Assembly (NCBI RefSeq): GCF_018138385.1
Contig: NZ_JAGSIE010000009.1
Coordinates: 62,001-126,000, forward strand
Direction: 5' to 3'
Source of the DNA: Allobacillus saliphilus
GTDB taxonomy: Bacteria; Bacillota; Bacilli; Bacillales; Alkalibacillaceae
DNA: 64,000 bases
Shown: one piece after another, positions 16,450 through 24,823 of the stretch
How the letters are laid out: each line of letters begins with the position of its first letter
Numbering within the stretch: the first letter of the stretch is position 1
Notes under the pieces: generated by a model
Seen by the model: the letters and a program-made list of their open reading frames with translations, nothing else
Databases searched by the model: none
Told to the model about the DNA's origin: nothing
Translations under genes and position numbers: made by a program

Positions 16450-19137
16450 ATGAGTCAAGAAACAAAAAGTCGAAAGGCTAAGAAACAACAAAATAAAAAG
16501 AAGAAAAAATTTAGTTGGAAAAAATTATTCATCAGCTTATTGATTGTCGGTTTGCTAGGTACTGTGGTTGTTGTCGCGGTCGCAATCTCATTCATTAGCG
16601 ATGCACCAAGCTTGGATGCGGAACAATTAGAAGATCCGCTCTCAACAACAATTGTTGATCGAAACGGTGAATTTGTAGCCGAATTGGGTGCCGAAAAACG
16701 ACGTAAGATTACCTATGAAGATTTGTCGCCATTAATGGAAGACGCTGTCTTGGCTACTGAGGATGTACGATTTTGGGATCATAGTGGAATTGATTTTAGA
16801 CGTACAGCAGCCGCAGTACTTGCGAACATTACCGATGGCTTCGGTTCACAAGGTGGAAGTACGATTACGCAACAAGTGGTCAAAAATGCCTTTTTAACGA
16901 AAGATAAAAAGATTAAACGGAAAGTTCAAGAGCAATACTTGGCGATTCAATTAGAAAAAGAATATTCAAAACAACAAATCTTGATGATGTACTTAAATAA
17001 AATCTATTATGGGAATGGGCTTTATGGTGTTGCGAAAGCTTCCGAAGCTTATTTCGGTAAAAAAGATTTGGGAGAATTGACGATTGCTGAAGCGGCATTA
17101 CTCGCTGGGATTCCACAGCGCCCTTCTGCTTATGATCCAGTCAAGAATCCAGATTTAGCAGAAGAACGTCGGAACACAGTATTGAACTTAATGGTTCATC
17201 ACGGAAAAATTACAGAAGCTCAAGCTGAAGAAGCAAAGCAAGTAAAAGTAGCTGACATGATTCAAGATGATTACGAAACAGAAATACCTTATGATTCATT
17301 CATCGAACAAGTCATACGTGAAACGGAAGATGAATTAGGTGACGATGTCGACATCTTCGCTTCTGGTCTAACCATTCATACGACTCTCGATCGATCAGCA
17401 CAGGAGCAAGTCGAATACTTGTTAAGTGACGAGTCACCTGTCAGCTTCCCAGATGAGGAAATGGAAGCTGGAATTGCTGCAATTGATACGAAAACAGGTG
17501 AAATTCTTGCAATTGGTGGCGGACGAAATAAAAAGGATGGTATTGGTGCTGGGTTTAACTTTGCATTGAACTCAGAGCGTGCACCAGGTTCAGCCATCAA
17601 ACCGATATTGGACTTTGGACCAGCTATCGAGCATTTAAAATGGTCTACGTATCATCAAATGAATGATGAACCCATATCTTTTCCTGATAAAAATGAACCA
17701 ATTCGAAACGCAGGTAGAGGTTATCATGGCTGGATGACAATGCGTGAGGCATTGTACCAATCCTATAACACGACAGCTTACAAAGCGTTTGATGAAGTTG
17801 GTGCTGATAAAGCTTATGAGTTTGCTGAAGGCTTGGGTATGAAAATGCCAGAACACCTCGTCCCCGCTGATTCAATCGGTGGTGGCAAACTGGAAACGAA
17901 TCCACTTGAAATGGCTGGAGCTTTTACAGCCTTTGGTAATGAAGGAATATACAATGAGCCTCACTCAGTCAAAAAAGTTGTTATGAGTGATGGAGAAGAA
18001 ATTGAAATCAATCCAGAGTCTCGTGCAGCGATGTCTGATTACACAGCTTATATGATTACAGATATGTTAAAAGATGTACCTAGAATTGGTACTGGTTCGA
18101 GGTATATCAATGTGAATGTTCCTGTTGCAGCGAAAACAGGTACGACTAATGAAGACAAGGATTCGTGGTTGGTCGGTTATTCAACCAATTTCACGATATC
18201 CGTATGGAGTGGCTACGCTGAGGAACAAAAGTCAATTCCAGATAAATCAATATCGCAACGCTTATTCAGTCAATTGATGAACCACATGTCTGAAGACGTT
18301 GAAACAGCTGATTTTGCAAGACCAAACTCTGTCGTAGAAGTTGCGGTCGAAAAAGGTTCCCGCCCGGCAAAATTAGCAAGTGATTACACGCCATCTGATC
18401 AGATCGTTACAGAGTTGTTCGTTAAAGGTCATGAACCGACTGAAACGTCTGATACTTATGTTGAGATGGATCCCGTTTCTAACTTCCAAGCAGTTTATGA
18501 AGAAGAGGATCAACTCGTTAACTTGTTCTGGGAGCATCCATTACTCGGCGATTCTGATAGAGATATCGAAGTGGAATTCGAATTAAGTGTCTCTGTAGAT
18601 GGAAGTGACATGCAATCTGTTACGACAACTTCTGAGACAGAATTCACATTCGATGAGATTGAACCAGGGTCTACCTATACCTTTGAACTCGTTGCTGTCG
18701 ATGCCAACAATACTGAAAACCGAAGTGATTCTATCACTACCTCGGTAGAAATTCCTGAAGAAGAGGAAGAAGAACCTGAGGAAGAAGAGGAAGAATTAGA
18801 AGAAGATAACGAAGAAGAAAATGAAGGCAACAACGGTAATGGCGAGAATGGTAACGACGGTAATAACGACAATAATGGAAATGGTGACGATGACGGTAAT
18901 AACAATGGAAACAATAATGATGGCGGCGGTAATTCTGGCAACAACTCAGGTGACCAAGATCAAGGAAACAATGAAGGTCAAGGTGATGGAGGAGAACAAG
19001 ATGAAACTGGTGGAGATGGCTCCACGGGAAGTGGTTCTGGTGATGGAAATTCCGCTAATGATGAAGGATCAGATGATACATCAGACTCTTCTTCATCAAC
19101 CAATAAACCTTCGGATAATCAAGATAACGCCGCATAA
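16450..19137 (+). CDS. ponA: Bifunctional penicillin-binding protein 1 (class A) with acidic low-complexity tail
   Basis: 895 residues: a basic cytoplasmic start, a membrane anchor (about residues 26-50), a GT51 glycosyltransferase domain (EDVRFWDHSGID, GGSTITQQ, YLNKIYYG), and a transpeptidase domain with SAIK (in PGSAIKPIL), SYN and KTG (in AAKTGTTNED). An FN3-like domain spans about 690-770. A tail of over 100 residues follows, first Glu-rich, then Asn/Gly/Asp/Ser-rich. The ATG at 16450 has GGAGGAG upstream; a TTG two codons earlier is less likely. PonA works with GpsB. B. subtilis PBP1 also has an Asn-rich tail, but this one is more acidic. Confidence 0.97.
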   Translation: MSQETKSRKAKKQQNKKKKKFSWKKLFISLLIVGLLGTVVVVAVAISFISDAPSLDAEQLEDPLSTTIVDRNGEFVAELGAEKRRKITYEDLSPLMEDAVLATEDVRFWDHSGIDFRRTAAAVLANITDGFGSQGGSTITQQVVKNAFLTKDKKIKRKVQEQYLAIQLEKEYSKQQILMMYLNKIYYGNGLYGVAKASEAYFGKKDLGELTIAEAALLAGIPQRPSAYDPVKNPDLAEERRNTVLNLMVHHGKITEAQAEEAKQVKVADMIQDDYETEIPYDSFIEQVIRETEDELGDDVDIFASGLTIHTTLDRSAQEQVEYLLSDESPVSFPDEEMEAGIAAIDTKTGEILAIGGGRNKKDGIGAGFNFALNSERAPGSAIKPILDFGPAIEHLKWSTYHQMNDEPISFPDKNEPIRNAGRGYHGWMTMREALYQSYNTTAYKAFDEVGADKAYEFAEGLGMKMPEHLVPADSIGGGKLETNPLEMAGAFTAFGNEGIYNEPHSVKKVVMSDGEEIEINPESRAAMSDYTAYMITDMLKDVPRIGTGSRYINVNVPVAAKTGTTNEDKDSWLVGYSTNFTISVWSGYAEEQKSIPDKSISQRLFSQLMNHMSEDVETADFARPNSVVEVAVEKGSRPAKLASDYTPSDQIVTELFVKGHEPTETSDTYVEMDPVSNFQAVYEEEDQLVNLFWEHPLLGDSDRDIEVEFELSVSVDGSDMQSVTTTSETEFTFDEIEPGSTYTFELVAVDANNTENRSDSITTSVEIPEEEEEEPEEEEEELEEDNEEENEGNNGNGENGNDGNNDNNGNGDDDGNNNGNNNDGGGNSGNNSGDQDQGNNEGQGDGGEQDETGGDGSTGSGSGDGNSANDEGSDDTSDSSSSTNKPSDNQDNAA

Positions 19138-19148
19138 TTAGATATAAA

Positions 19149-19183
19149 AAAGACATTGAGATTTCGTTCTCAATGTCTTTTTT
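19149..19183 (+). terminator. Intrinsic terminator after ponA
   Basis: AAAGACATTGAGA / TCTCAATGTCTTT with a six-base loop, followed by four more T residues. Confidence 0.93.
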
Positions 19184-19241
19184 TGTAAATTTATTTTCGG
19201 GCTACTCCCTGAGTGTATGTCTTTAAGGTTACTATGCATTT

Positions 19242-19388
19242 CTTCAACATTAATTGGCAAAGCTTCAACATTCTTTTTCTTTCCTTCAACGTTCATTAGC
19301 TGAGCTTCAACATTATCTTTCAATTCTTCAACATTAATCAATCGTTCTTCAACATTAATCTAGAGATCTTCAAACTATGTAAAGCCAG
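19242..19388. repeat. Seven-copy 21-bp periodic repeat with a conserved CTTCAACATT core
   Basis: The decamer CTTCAACATT (once CTTCAACGTT, last copy CTTCAAACTA) starts at 19242, 19263, 19284, 19305, 19326, 19347 and 19368, exactly every 21 bases; the 11 bases between cores vary. On the minus strand each core reads Asn-Val-Glu in one frame with a seven-codon period. That frame is open from 19358 to 19138, but has no ribosome site and runs through the ponA terminator. It fills the 285-base space between convergent ponA and nth together with the two terminators. I cannot decide between a protein-binding array and a degenerate peptide gene. Confidence 0.85.
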
Positions 19389-19407
19389 CTTTTCAAAAGA
19401 AGCTGGC
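19384..19407 (-). terminator. Probable terminator after nth
   Basis: GCCAGCTT / AAGCTGGC with an eight-base loop and TTTACA following on the minus strand; the U tract is short. Confidence 0.65.
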
Positions 19408-19422
19408 GATTGCTTAGTTCAG

Positions 19423-20088
19423 TTACGTTTTCGAAATGACTTCCCTCTTCTTCATTCGCTTTTTCCCTTCCCTACAAAGCTCTAACAAAGGACACTCAGG
19501 ACAGTTTGGTGACTTTGCCCTACAATGATAGCGCCCAAAGAAAATCATTCGATGATGTGTATCGCTCCATTCTTCCTCTGGAATTTTACGCATCAATGTT
19601 TTTTCTACTTCAAGTACAGAGTCCTTCCATCGACAAATGCCTAATCGCTTTGAAACTCGTTCGACATGTGTATCAACGGCTATTGCTGGCTTGCCAAAAG
19701 CAACGGACATTACGACGTTTGCCGTTTTTCTACCTACACCAGCTAACCCAATTAATTGATCATAATTATTCGGTACTTGGCCGTTATAATTTGCTATTAA
19801 GTCTTCAGATAGTTTGCGAATGTTTTTTGCTTTACTTCTAAATAATCCAATTCGTCGAATATCGTTTTCCAACTCTTCTAATGGTACATTTAAATAGTCT
19901 TCTGGTGACTTATACTTCTTGAATAAATCCGGCGTTACTTTATTTATGAGAGCATCTGTTGCTTGCGCTGATAAAACAACAGCAATTAATAATTCAAATT
20001 CGTTTGAATGAGTCAATTCACATTCAGCATCCGGAAACATCTCTTCAAATGTATCTAAAACGACTCTTATTTGTTTTTTGTTCAGCAA
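19423..20088 (-). CDS. nth: Endonuclease III (DNA glycosylase/AP lyase)
   Basis: Excises oxidised pyrimidines and nicks the abasic site. 221 residues. The helix-hairpin-helix LAGVGRKTANVVMS contains the catalytic Lys; VDTHVERVSKRLG contains the catalytic Asp. The 4Fe-4S cluster is C-x6-C-x2-C-x5-C, visible as CRAKSPNCPECPLLELC. It is 13 bases downstream of dnaD, as in B. subtilis. Confidence 0.97.
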   Translation of the reverse strand: MLNKKQIRVVLDTFEEMFPDAECELTHSNEFELLIAVVLSAQATDALINKVTPDLFKKYKSPEDYLNVPLEELENDIRRIGLFRSKAKNIRKLSEDLIANYNGQVPNNYDQLIGLAGVGRKTANVVMSVAFGKPAIAVDTHVERVSKRLGICRWKDSVLEVEKTLMRKIPEEEWSDTHHRMIFFGRYHCRAKSPNCPECPLLELCREGKKRMKKREVISKT

Positions 20089-20101
20089 GGTTCATTCCCC
20101 C

Positions 20102-20764
20102 CTACTCTTCTAACCAATTGTAATAGACGGATGTGTCTCGTTTTTCTTTTGGTTTTTCTTGCATCGGTTCTCTCGCTTGATTCATGTCGGCTGAACTTCG
20201 TATGCCTCTCTTCTTCCATTCGGCTAAAATTCGATCAATATAACGAAAGTTCATTTTTCCCATTAAGACTGCTTCTCGTAGAGCTGCTTTAATTAATGCT
20301 GGCTTAAATTGATCTTGGTCAAGCCAATGACTGACGGTTTCAATTTCTATAGGAGAAAGAGCACGGCCGAATTCTTGCTCAAATAGCCCGAACAGTTTCC
20401 CCTCTTCCTTCTTTTCTTGGTCTTTTGTAGAGGAAGTATCTTCATATAATTTGTTGAACAGAGGCTCTAGAGAGTACCATTCATGTACCATGCGTTGCTC
20501 ATCTTCTATTTGTTCAATACGTAAATAACCGTTGTTTTTTAGCTTTTTTAAAATATTAGCTACTTCATGTGGTGATAGTTGCATATTTTCGGAGATGAAA
20601 TCAAATGAAGGTAATAGATCGCCTTGTTGCTGTAACGTAATGAGTTGCAAAATAACAATGACATCTTGTTCCGCTAAATCAAGCTTTCGATAGGAGCGTA
20701 TTAACTCAGTCGGTACACTAATTTGATGCATCATCATTTTTTGATAAGAAAATGGTATATCCAA
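20102..20764 (-). CDS. dnaD: DNA replication initiation protein DnaD
   Basis: Helps load the replicative helicase at origins and restart sites. 220 residues from a TTG at 20764 with GAGGG seven bases upstream; this aligns with the B. subtilis N-terminus, while the ATGs at 20737 and nearby lack ribosome sites. There is an N-terminal winged-helix (about 15-110) and a C-terminal DnaD domain with FGRALSPIE and the YxxxIxxxW motif (YIDRILAEW). It ends in VYYNWLEE, as in B. subtilis. The asnS terminator upstream implies its own promoter. Confidence 0.93.
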   Translation of the reverse strand: MDIPFSYQKMMMHQISVPTELIRSYRKLDLAEQDVIVILQLITLQQQGDLLPSFDFISENMQLSPHEVANILKKLKNNGYLRIEQIEDEQRMVHEWYSLEPLFNKLYEDTSSTKDQEKKEEGKLFGLFEQEFGRALSPIEIETVSHWLDQDQFKPALIKAALREAVLMGKMNFRYIDRILAEWKKRGIRSSADMNQAREPMQEKPKEKRDTSVYYNWLEE

Positions 20765-20867
20765 AAACGATCCCTCTTTTCTAGGTCGTTCATATTTTTT
20801 ATTGTGTTTAAAGTAAGAATTAGACCGTAAAGTATATGAATAAAAAACAGATGACGATATCTTAAAA

Positions 20868-20895
20868 AGATGACTCAATATAAATTGAGTCATCT
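20868..20895 (-). terminator. Intrinsic terminator after asnS
   Basis: Perfect 12-bp stem AGATGACTCAAT / ATTGAGTCATCT with a four-base loop, followed on the minus strand by TTTTT, seven bases after the asnS stop. Confidence 0.93.
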
Positions 20896-20901
20896 AGTTT
20901 C

Positions 20902-22194
20902 TTAAGGATACAGTCGGTTTAACAAGCGTGGGAATGGAATCGTTTCACGGATATGTTCTGTTCCAGAAATCCATGCTACTGTCCGTTCTAAGCCAAGTCC
21001 AAATCCGGAATGCGGAACACTTCCATATTCACGTAGCTGCAAATACCACTCATATGCAGGACCTTCAAGCCCGTGTTCTTCATAGCGTTTTTTCATTAAT
21101 TCATAGTCATATATTCTTTCAGAACCACCGATGATTTCACCGTAACCTTCAGGAGCAATCAAATCAGCACAAAGAGCGACTTTCTCGTTGTTTGGATCTG
21201 GTTGCATATAAAATGCTTTAATTTCCGTCGGGAAATGAGTGATGAATACTGGTTGGTCATGTGCTTCTGCAATTGCTGTCTCATGTGGAGCACCAAAATC
21301 ATCGCCCCAATCAATATCGTCAAATCCTTCTTTTTTCAAGAATTCAATAGCCTCATCATACGTAATTCGAGGGAATGGCGCTTTGATTTTCTTTAATTGT
21401 TCTTTATCACGTTCCAATACATCTAATTCCATATCACAGTTTTTCAAAACAGATTGGACAAGATGCTGTACGTAATTTTCTTGAATGACTAAACTATCAT
21501 CATGATCCATGAAAGCCATTTCTGGTTCAATCATCCAAAATTCAATTAAATGGCGTCTTGTTTTAGATTTTTCTGCACGGAATGTCGGACCGAATGAAAA
21601 CACTTTTCCTAATGCCATTGCAGCAGCTTCTAAGTATAGCTGGCCACTTTGGGATAAGTAGGCATCTTCATCAAAATATTTCGTGTGAAATAATTCTGTA
21701 GTTCCTTCTGCAGAAGCTCCAGTTAAAATTGGTGGATCAATTTTGACAAAACCTTCATCATTGAAAAATTCGTATGTCGCACGGATAATTTCATTTCTGA
21801 CCTTCATAATGGCATGTTGTTTTTTCGAACGTAACCATAGATGACGGTGATCCATTAAAAATTCAGTTCCGTGTTCTTTTGGTGTAATTGGATAATCATG
21901 GGCTTCTTGAATAATTTCAAAGCCCGATACTTGTAGTTCATAGCCTAGAGGGCTACGCTTGTCCTCTACAACTTCTCCCGTTACGTAAAGAGAAGTTTCT
22001 TGGTTTAAGTGCTTCGCTTGTTCGAACAATTCTTCTCCTACAACAGACTTTACAATGACACCTTGGATAAAGCCTGTGCCATCACGGAGCTGCAAAAATG
22101 CAATTTTTCCACTAGAACGTTTATTATGAAGCCAGACACCAATCGTTACCGATTCATTTACGTGTTTGCCGACTTCTGCGATTGTTGTTTTCAT
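20902..22194 (-). CDS. asnS: Asparaginyl-tRNA synthetase
   Basis: A class II synthetase charging tRNA-Asn. 430 residues: an N-terminal OB-fold anticodon-binding domain (about 1-110), then the catalytic core with motif 2 [21 protein letters not shown] and motif 3 [13 protein letters not shown] (pieces shown: [22 protein letters not shown]). It follows aspB by 14 bases on the same strand, so no T-box leader is present here. The transcript ends at 20868-20895. Confidence 0.97.
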   Translation of the reverse strand: MKTTIAEVGKHVNESVTIGVWLHNKRSSGKIAFLQLRDGTGFIQGVIVKSVVGEELFEQAKHLNQETSLYVTGEVVEDKRSPLGYELQVSGFEIIQEAHDYPITPKEHGTEFLMDHRHLWLRSKKQHAIMKVRNEIIRATYEFFNDEGFVKIDPPILTGASAEGTTELFHTKYFDEDAYLSQSGQLYLEAAAMALGKVFSFGPTFRAEKSKTRRHLIEFWMIEPEMAFMDHDDSLVIQENYVQHLVQSVLKNCDMELDVLERDKEQLKKIKAPFPRITYDEAIEFLKKEGFDDIDWGDDFGAPHETAIAEAHDQPVFITHFPTEIKAFYMQPDPNNEKVALCADLIAPEGYGEIIGGSERIYDYELMKKRYEEHGLEGPAYEWYLQLREYGSVPHSGFGLGLERTVAWISGTEHIRETIPFPRLLNRLYP

Positions 22195-22208
22195 TAGTTT
22201 CTTCCTCC

Positions 22209-23396
22209 TTAATTCGACGAATGCTTTTTGACAAAACGAGCGATTCGTTTCGATGCTTCTTCTAAGTTTTCAAGCGATGTTGCGTATGAAAGACGTATGT
22301 TTTCCGGCGAGCCAAATCCAGAACCTGGAACGACGGCCACTTTTTCTTCCTCTAGCAATTGCTTCACCCATTCATCTGTTGAATCAAAAGGCGAATTTGC
22401 TACAACTTCAGATATGTTTGGAAACAAATAAAATGCACCTTTAGGCTTTACGCATGAAATCCCAGGAATTTCAGACATCCATTCATATAATTTGTTCAGT
22501 CGTTCTTCGAAGGCATCTTTCATTTCATTGAGTTTATGCTGGTCCATCGAGTATGCGCCAATTGCAGCAAACTGCGAAATGGTTGTCGGATTGGATGTCG
22601 AATGAGATGACAAGTTACTCATCGCTTGAATAATTTGTTGATTTCCAGCGGCATATCCAATACGCCAACCTGTCATGGCATGTGACTTACTAACCCCATT
22701 AATGACAACCGTATTTTCTTTTAATTCGTCAGATAACTGAGCGATCGATACATGTTCTTCAGAACCATAGATTAACTTTTCATAGATTTCATCAGAAACA
22801 ATGATTAGATCATGTTTAAGCGCAACTTCTCCAAGTGCCTTTAATTCTTCCTGTGTATAAAGAGTGCCAGTCGGGTTTGAAGGCGAATTTAAAATAACAG
22901 CTTTCGTGTAATCCGTTATTGAATTTTCCAGCTGCTCTGGAGTCATTTTAAAATCATTTTCTTCTGATGCTTTTACATAGACGGGCTGCCCTTCTGCAAG
23001 CTTCACTTGTTCTGGATAACTGACCCAATAAGGCACAGGAATGACGACCTCGTCACCACGGTTCAGTAATACTTGAAATAGATTATACAAAGCATGCTTG
23101 GCACCAGTCGTTACGATAATTTCCTTTTCGTTATACTGTAACCCCTGATCTTCTTGTAACTTCTTGATGATTGCTTGTTTTAAAGCAGGGATTCCACCAG
23201 CAGGCGTATAAGTTGTTTTCCCTTCATCCATCGCTTTTTTGGCGACATTTAAAATGTCTTCCGGTGTGTTGAAATCAGGTTCTCCAGCTCCAAGGCCAAT
23301 TACATCATGACCTTCTTCTTTTAATGCTTTCGCTTTCGATGTAATAGCTAAAGTTGTTGATGGGGTCAGTGCTTGAACGCGATCAGCTAATTCCAT
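22209..23396 (-). CDS. aspB: Aspartate aminotransferase
   Basis: A PLP-dependent class I aminotransferase interconverting aspartate and oxaloacetate. 395 residues from the ATG at 23396 (AAGGAG upstream); GTG codons a few triplets earlier overlap the ribosome site. The start [18 protein letters not shown] matches the B. subtilis family. The PLP Lys is in [15 protein letters not shown], the cofactor-binding Asn in NSPSNPTG, and the Asp-Tyr in SDEIYEKL. Pairing with asnS suggests coordinated aspartate/asparagine supply. Confidence 0.95.
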   Translation of the reverse strand: MELADRVQALTPSTTLAITSKAKALKEEGHDVIGLGAGEPDFNTPEDILNVAKKAMDEGKTTYTPAGGIPALKQAIIKKLQEDQGLQYNEKEIIVTTGAKHALYNLFQVLLNRGDEVVIPVPYWVSYPEQVKLAEGQPVYVKASEENDFKMTPEQLENSITDYTKAVILNSPSNPTGTLYTQEELKALGEVALKHDLIIVSDEIYEKLIYGSEEHVSIAQLSDELKENTVVINGVSKSHAMTGWRIGYAAGNQQIIQAMSNLSSHSTSNPTTISQFAAIGAYSMDQHKLNEMKDAFEERLNKLYEWMSEIPGISCVKPKGAFYLFPNISEVVANSPFDSTDEWVKQLLEEEKVAVVPGSGFGSPENIRLSYATSLENLEEASKRIARFVKKHSSN

Positions 23397-23426
23397 ATGT
23401 AACACCACTCCTTCATTTCGATTTCA

Positions 23427-23933
23427 TTATTCTTTTTTGAACGAGATTGAATCATAAATTTCCCCGTCACTAAAATAGAAATTTTGAAAGTAATATTGCT
23501 CACTTGTTGTATAGATGATTTCCCAAATGAATCGACCTTTTATAATTCCTGGTGATATAGACACGAGTTCGCAATTCGTGCATTGAGAAGACCATTGATT
23601 TAGCATTTCCTCTTTTGTTAAACCATCTTCTTGTTCGAGTAATTTTATATCATCTACTTTTTCTGTTTTCGGTACAAACACATAAAAAGCTTTACCTTCA
23701 TTATTTTCACCTAAGTACACAAAATAAGATGATTCGCCATTGAATTCAAATGATTCGTCTACCGATTCAATTGGACTGTGTTTAAGAGCAATCTCTGCTA
23801 CCTGTTTAATGTGATCTTTATGATCGCTTTTAGTGTTATAAGACGTAATCATCAGAATACTGAAAAGAGCAACCAAGGACAAAACAATCAGTAGAACTAT
23901 TCCGATGAGAATATACCTTTTCTTAATTTGCAT
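23427..23933 (-). CDS. ypmB: YpmB family membrane-anchored protein
   Basis: 168 residues: a short cytoplasmic start (MQIKKRY), one membrane helix (about 8-30), then an extracytoplasmic domain of the DUF5590/PepSY-like type. It lies 30 bases upstream of aspB, as in B. subtilis, where its function is unknown. A Cys pair (SSQCTNCEL) in the outer domain could form a disulfide or bind a metal. Confidence 0.85.
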   Translation of the reverse strand: MQIKKRYILIGIVLLIVLSLVALFSILMITSYNTKSDHKDHIKQVAEIALKHSPIESVDESFEFNGESSYFVYLGENNEGKAFYVFVPKTEKVDDIKLLEQEDGLTKEEMLNQWSSQCTNCELVSISPGIIKGRFIWEIIYTTSEQYYFQNFYFSDGEIYDSISFKKE

Positions 23934-24035
23934 TCTGTGGAACCTACCTTGCCATTTTCATTAGACTTTAAGCACACTGTTCATTATAACAGTAAACAAC
24001 AAAATTTTTCATTGTTTTCACTGAAATTTCATCGG

Positions 24036-24791
24036 TTATCTTCTGACAAGAAAGATTCGATAAGGATTATTCCCTAGTTCGATGTGAACGGATAATTTAT
24101 TCGTTAAAAAGAAAGCTTCAATCCACTCTTTTGAAAACACGTCATTCAGTAACCTCATTTGTTCTTTCTTTGCTTTTTCTTGAATCACAGCCACACGTGG
24201 ATCCAACTTATCCAAAAAACTGATATCTAAGTCTGCTTCATAGATATATGAGGGAATATAAACAATTGTCGCTCGGTCGCTCTTGTGATTAACTGATGAA
24301 GTTTCGTACCAATACGCAGAAAAATTATTCCGTTTTAGTTCTATGTTTCCGGCTTTACCTTGTTTAGAAGGATAATGGTTTACTTCGTAGTGTTTAGTCA
24401 GTTGAACAGATTTTTCTCTTGATAAATCGATAACCTGCATACCCTTTTGATCGATTGTACATGATTGTGAGCTCCTTGGTAGGATGAGTTGGTCAATTAG
24501 ATACTTTTTCGCCAGAAATGTTAGATTTCCACAATTGTGTTCATCAATTTTCGTAATAATAATGCCACGAATATTGTAATTGTTCCAATGACCTAATTGT
24601 TCAAGAATCTGTTGACGGTCGACCTCGTGCCCTGTATTGAATAAGTAAATATCCGTTTCATTCACTTTCAAAAAGGCGATATTCCCTTCATTAAGTGGAT
24701 AGTAAATTAATTCATCGTTTTGATCTGTTTGAAAAAGTGGAAAAGAAGTCATGGCTATTAATACTGCAAGAATAATTTTCAATGGCTTCAC
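24036..24791 (-). CDS. Secreted metallo-beta-lactamase-fold protein, ComEC-like, with degenerate metal site
   Basis: 251 residues with an N-terminal signal peptide (KPLKIILAVLIAMTSFPLF) and no other membrane segment. The core resembles the C-terminal ComEC beta-lactamase domain: NEGNIAFLKVNETDIYLFNTG in place of the GQGD...LIDTG block, then GIIITKIDEHNCGNL where active members have THxHxDHxGG. All usual metal ligands of that motif are replaced, so it is probably a pseudoenzyme or binding protein. It occupies the place of ypmA between ypmB and dinG. The family call is from pattern only. Confidence 0.6.
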   Translation of the reverse strand: MKPLKIILAVLIAMTSFPLFQTDQNDELIYYPLNEGNIAFLKVNETDIYLFNTGHEVDRQQILEQLGHWNNYNIRGIIITKIDEHNCGNLTFLAKKYLIDQLILPRSSQSCTIDQKGMQVIDLSREKSVQLTKHYEVNHYPSKQGKAGNIELKRNNFSAYWYETSSVNHKSDRATIVYIPSYIYEADLDISFLDKLDPRVAVIQEKAKKEQMRLLNDVFSKEWIEAFFLTNKLSVHIELGNNPYRIFLVRR

Positions 24792-24823
24792 CTATCCAAA
24801 AAAGATTTCTGACATCCTTCTTA

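Noticed and set aside
18675-18944. Minus-strand Ser/Leu/Pro-rich frame of 89 codons
   Set aside because: It is the complement of the repetitive acidic ponA tail; composition is explained by that.
19138-19341. Minus-strand NVE frame as an ordinary protein gene
   Set aside because: No ribosome site, only a TTG candidate start, and the frame runs through the ponA terminator.
19242-19388. CRISPR array
   Set aside because: Regular spacing invites the idea, but the repeated part is only about 10 bases and the spacers 11; no cas genes are nearby.
22195-22208. T-box leader for asnS
   Set aside because: Only 14 bases separate aspB and asnS, so no leader RNA fits.
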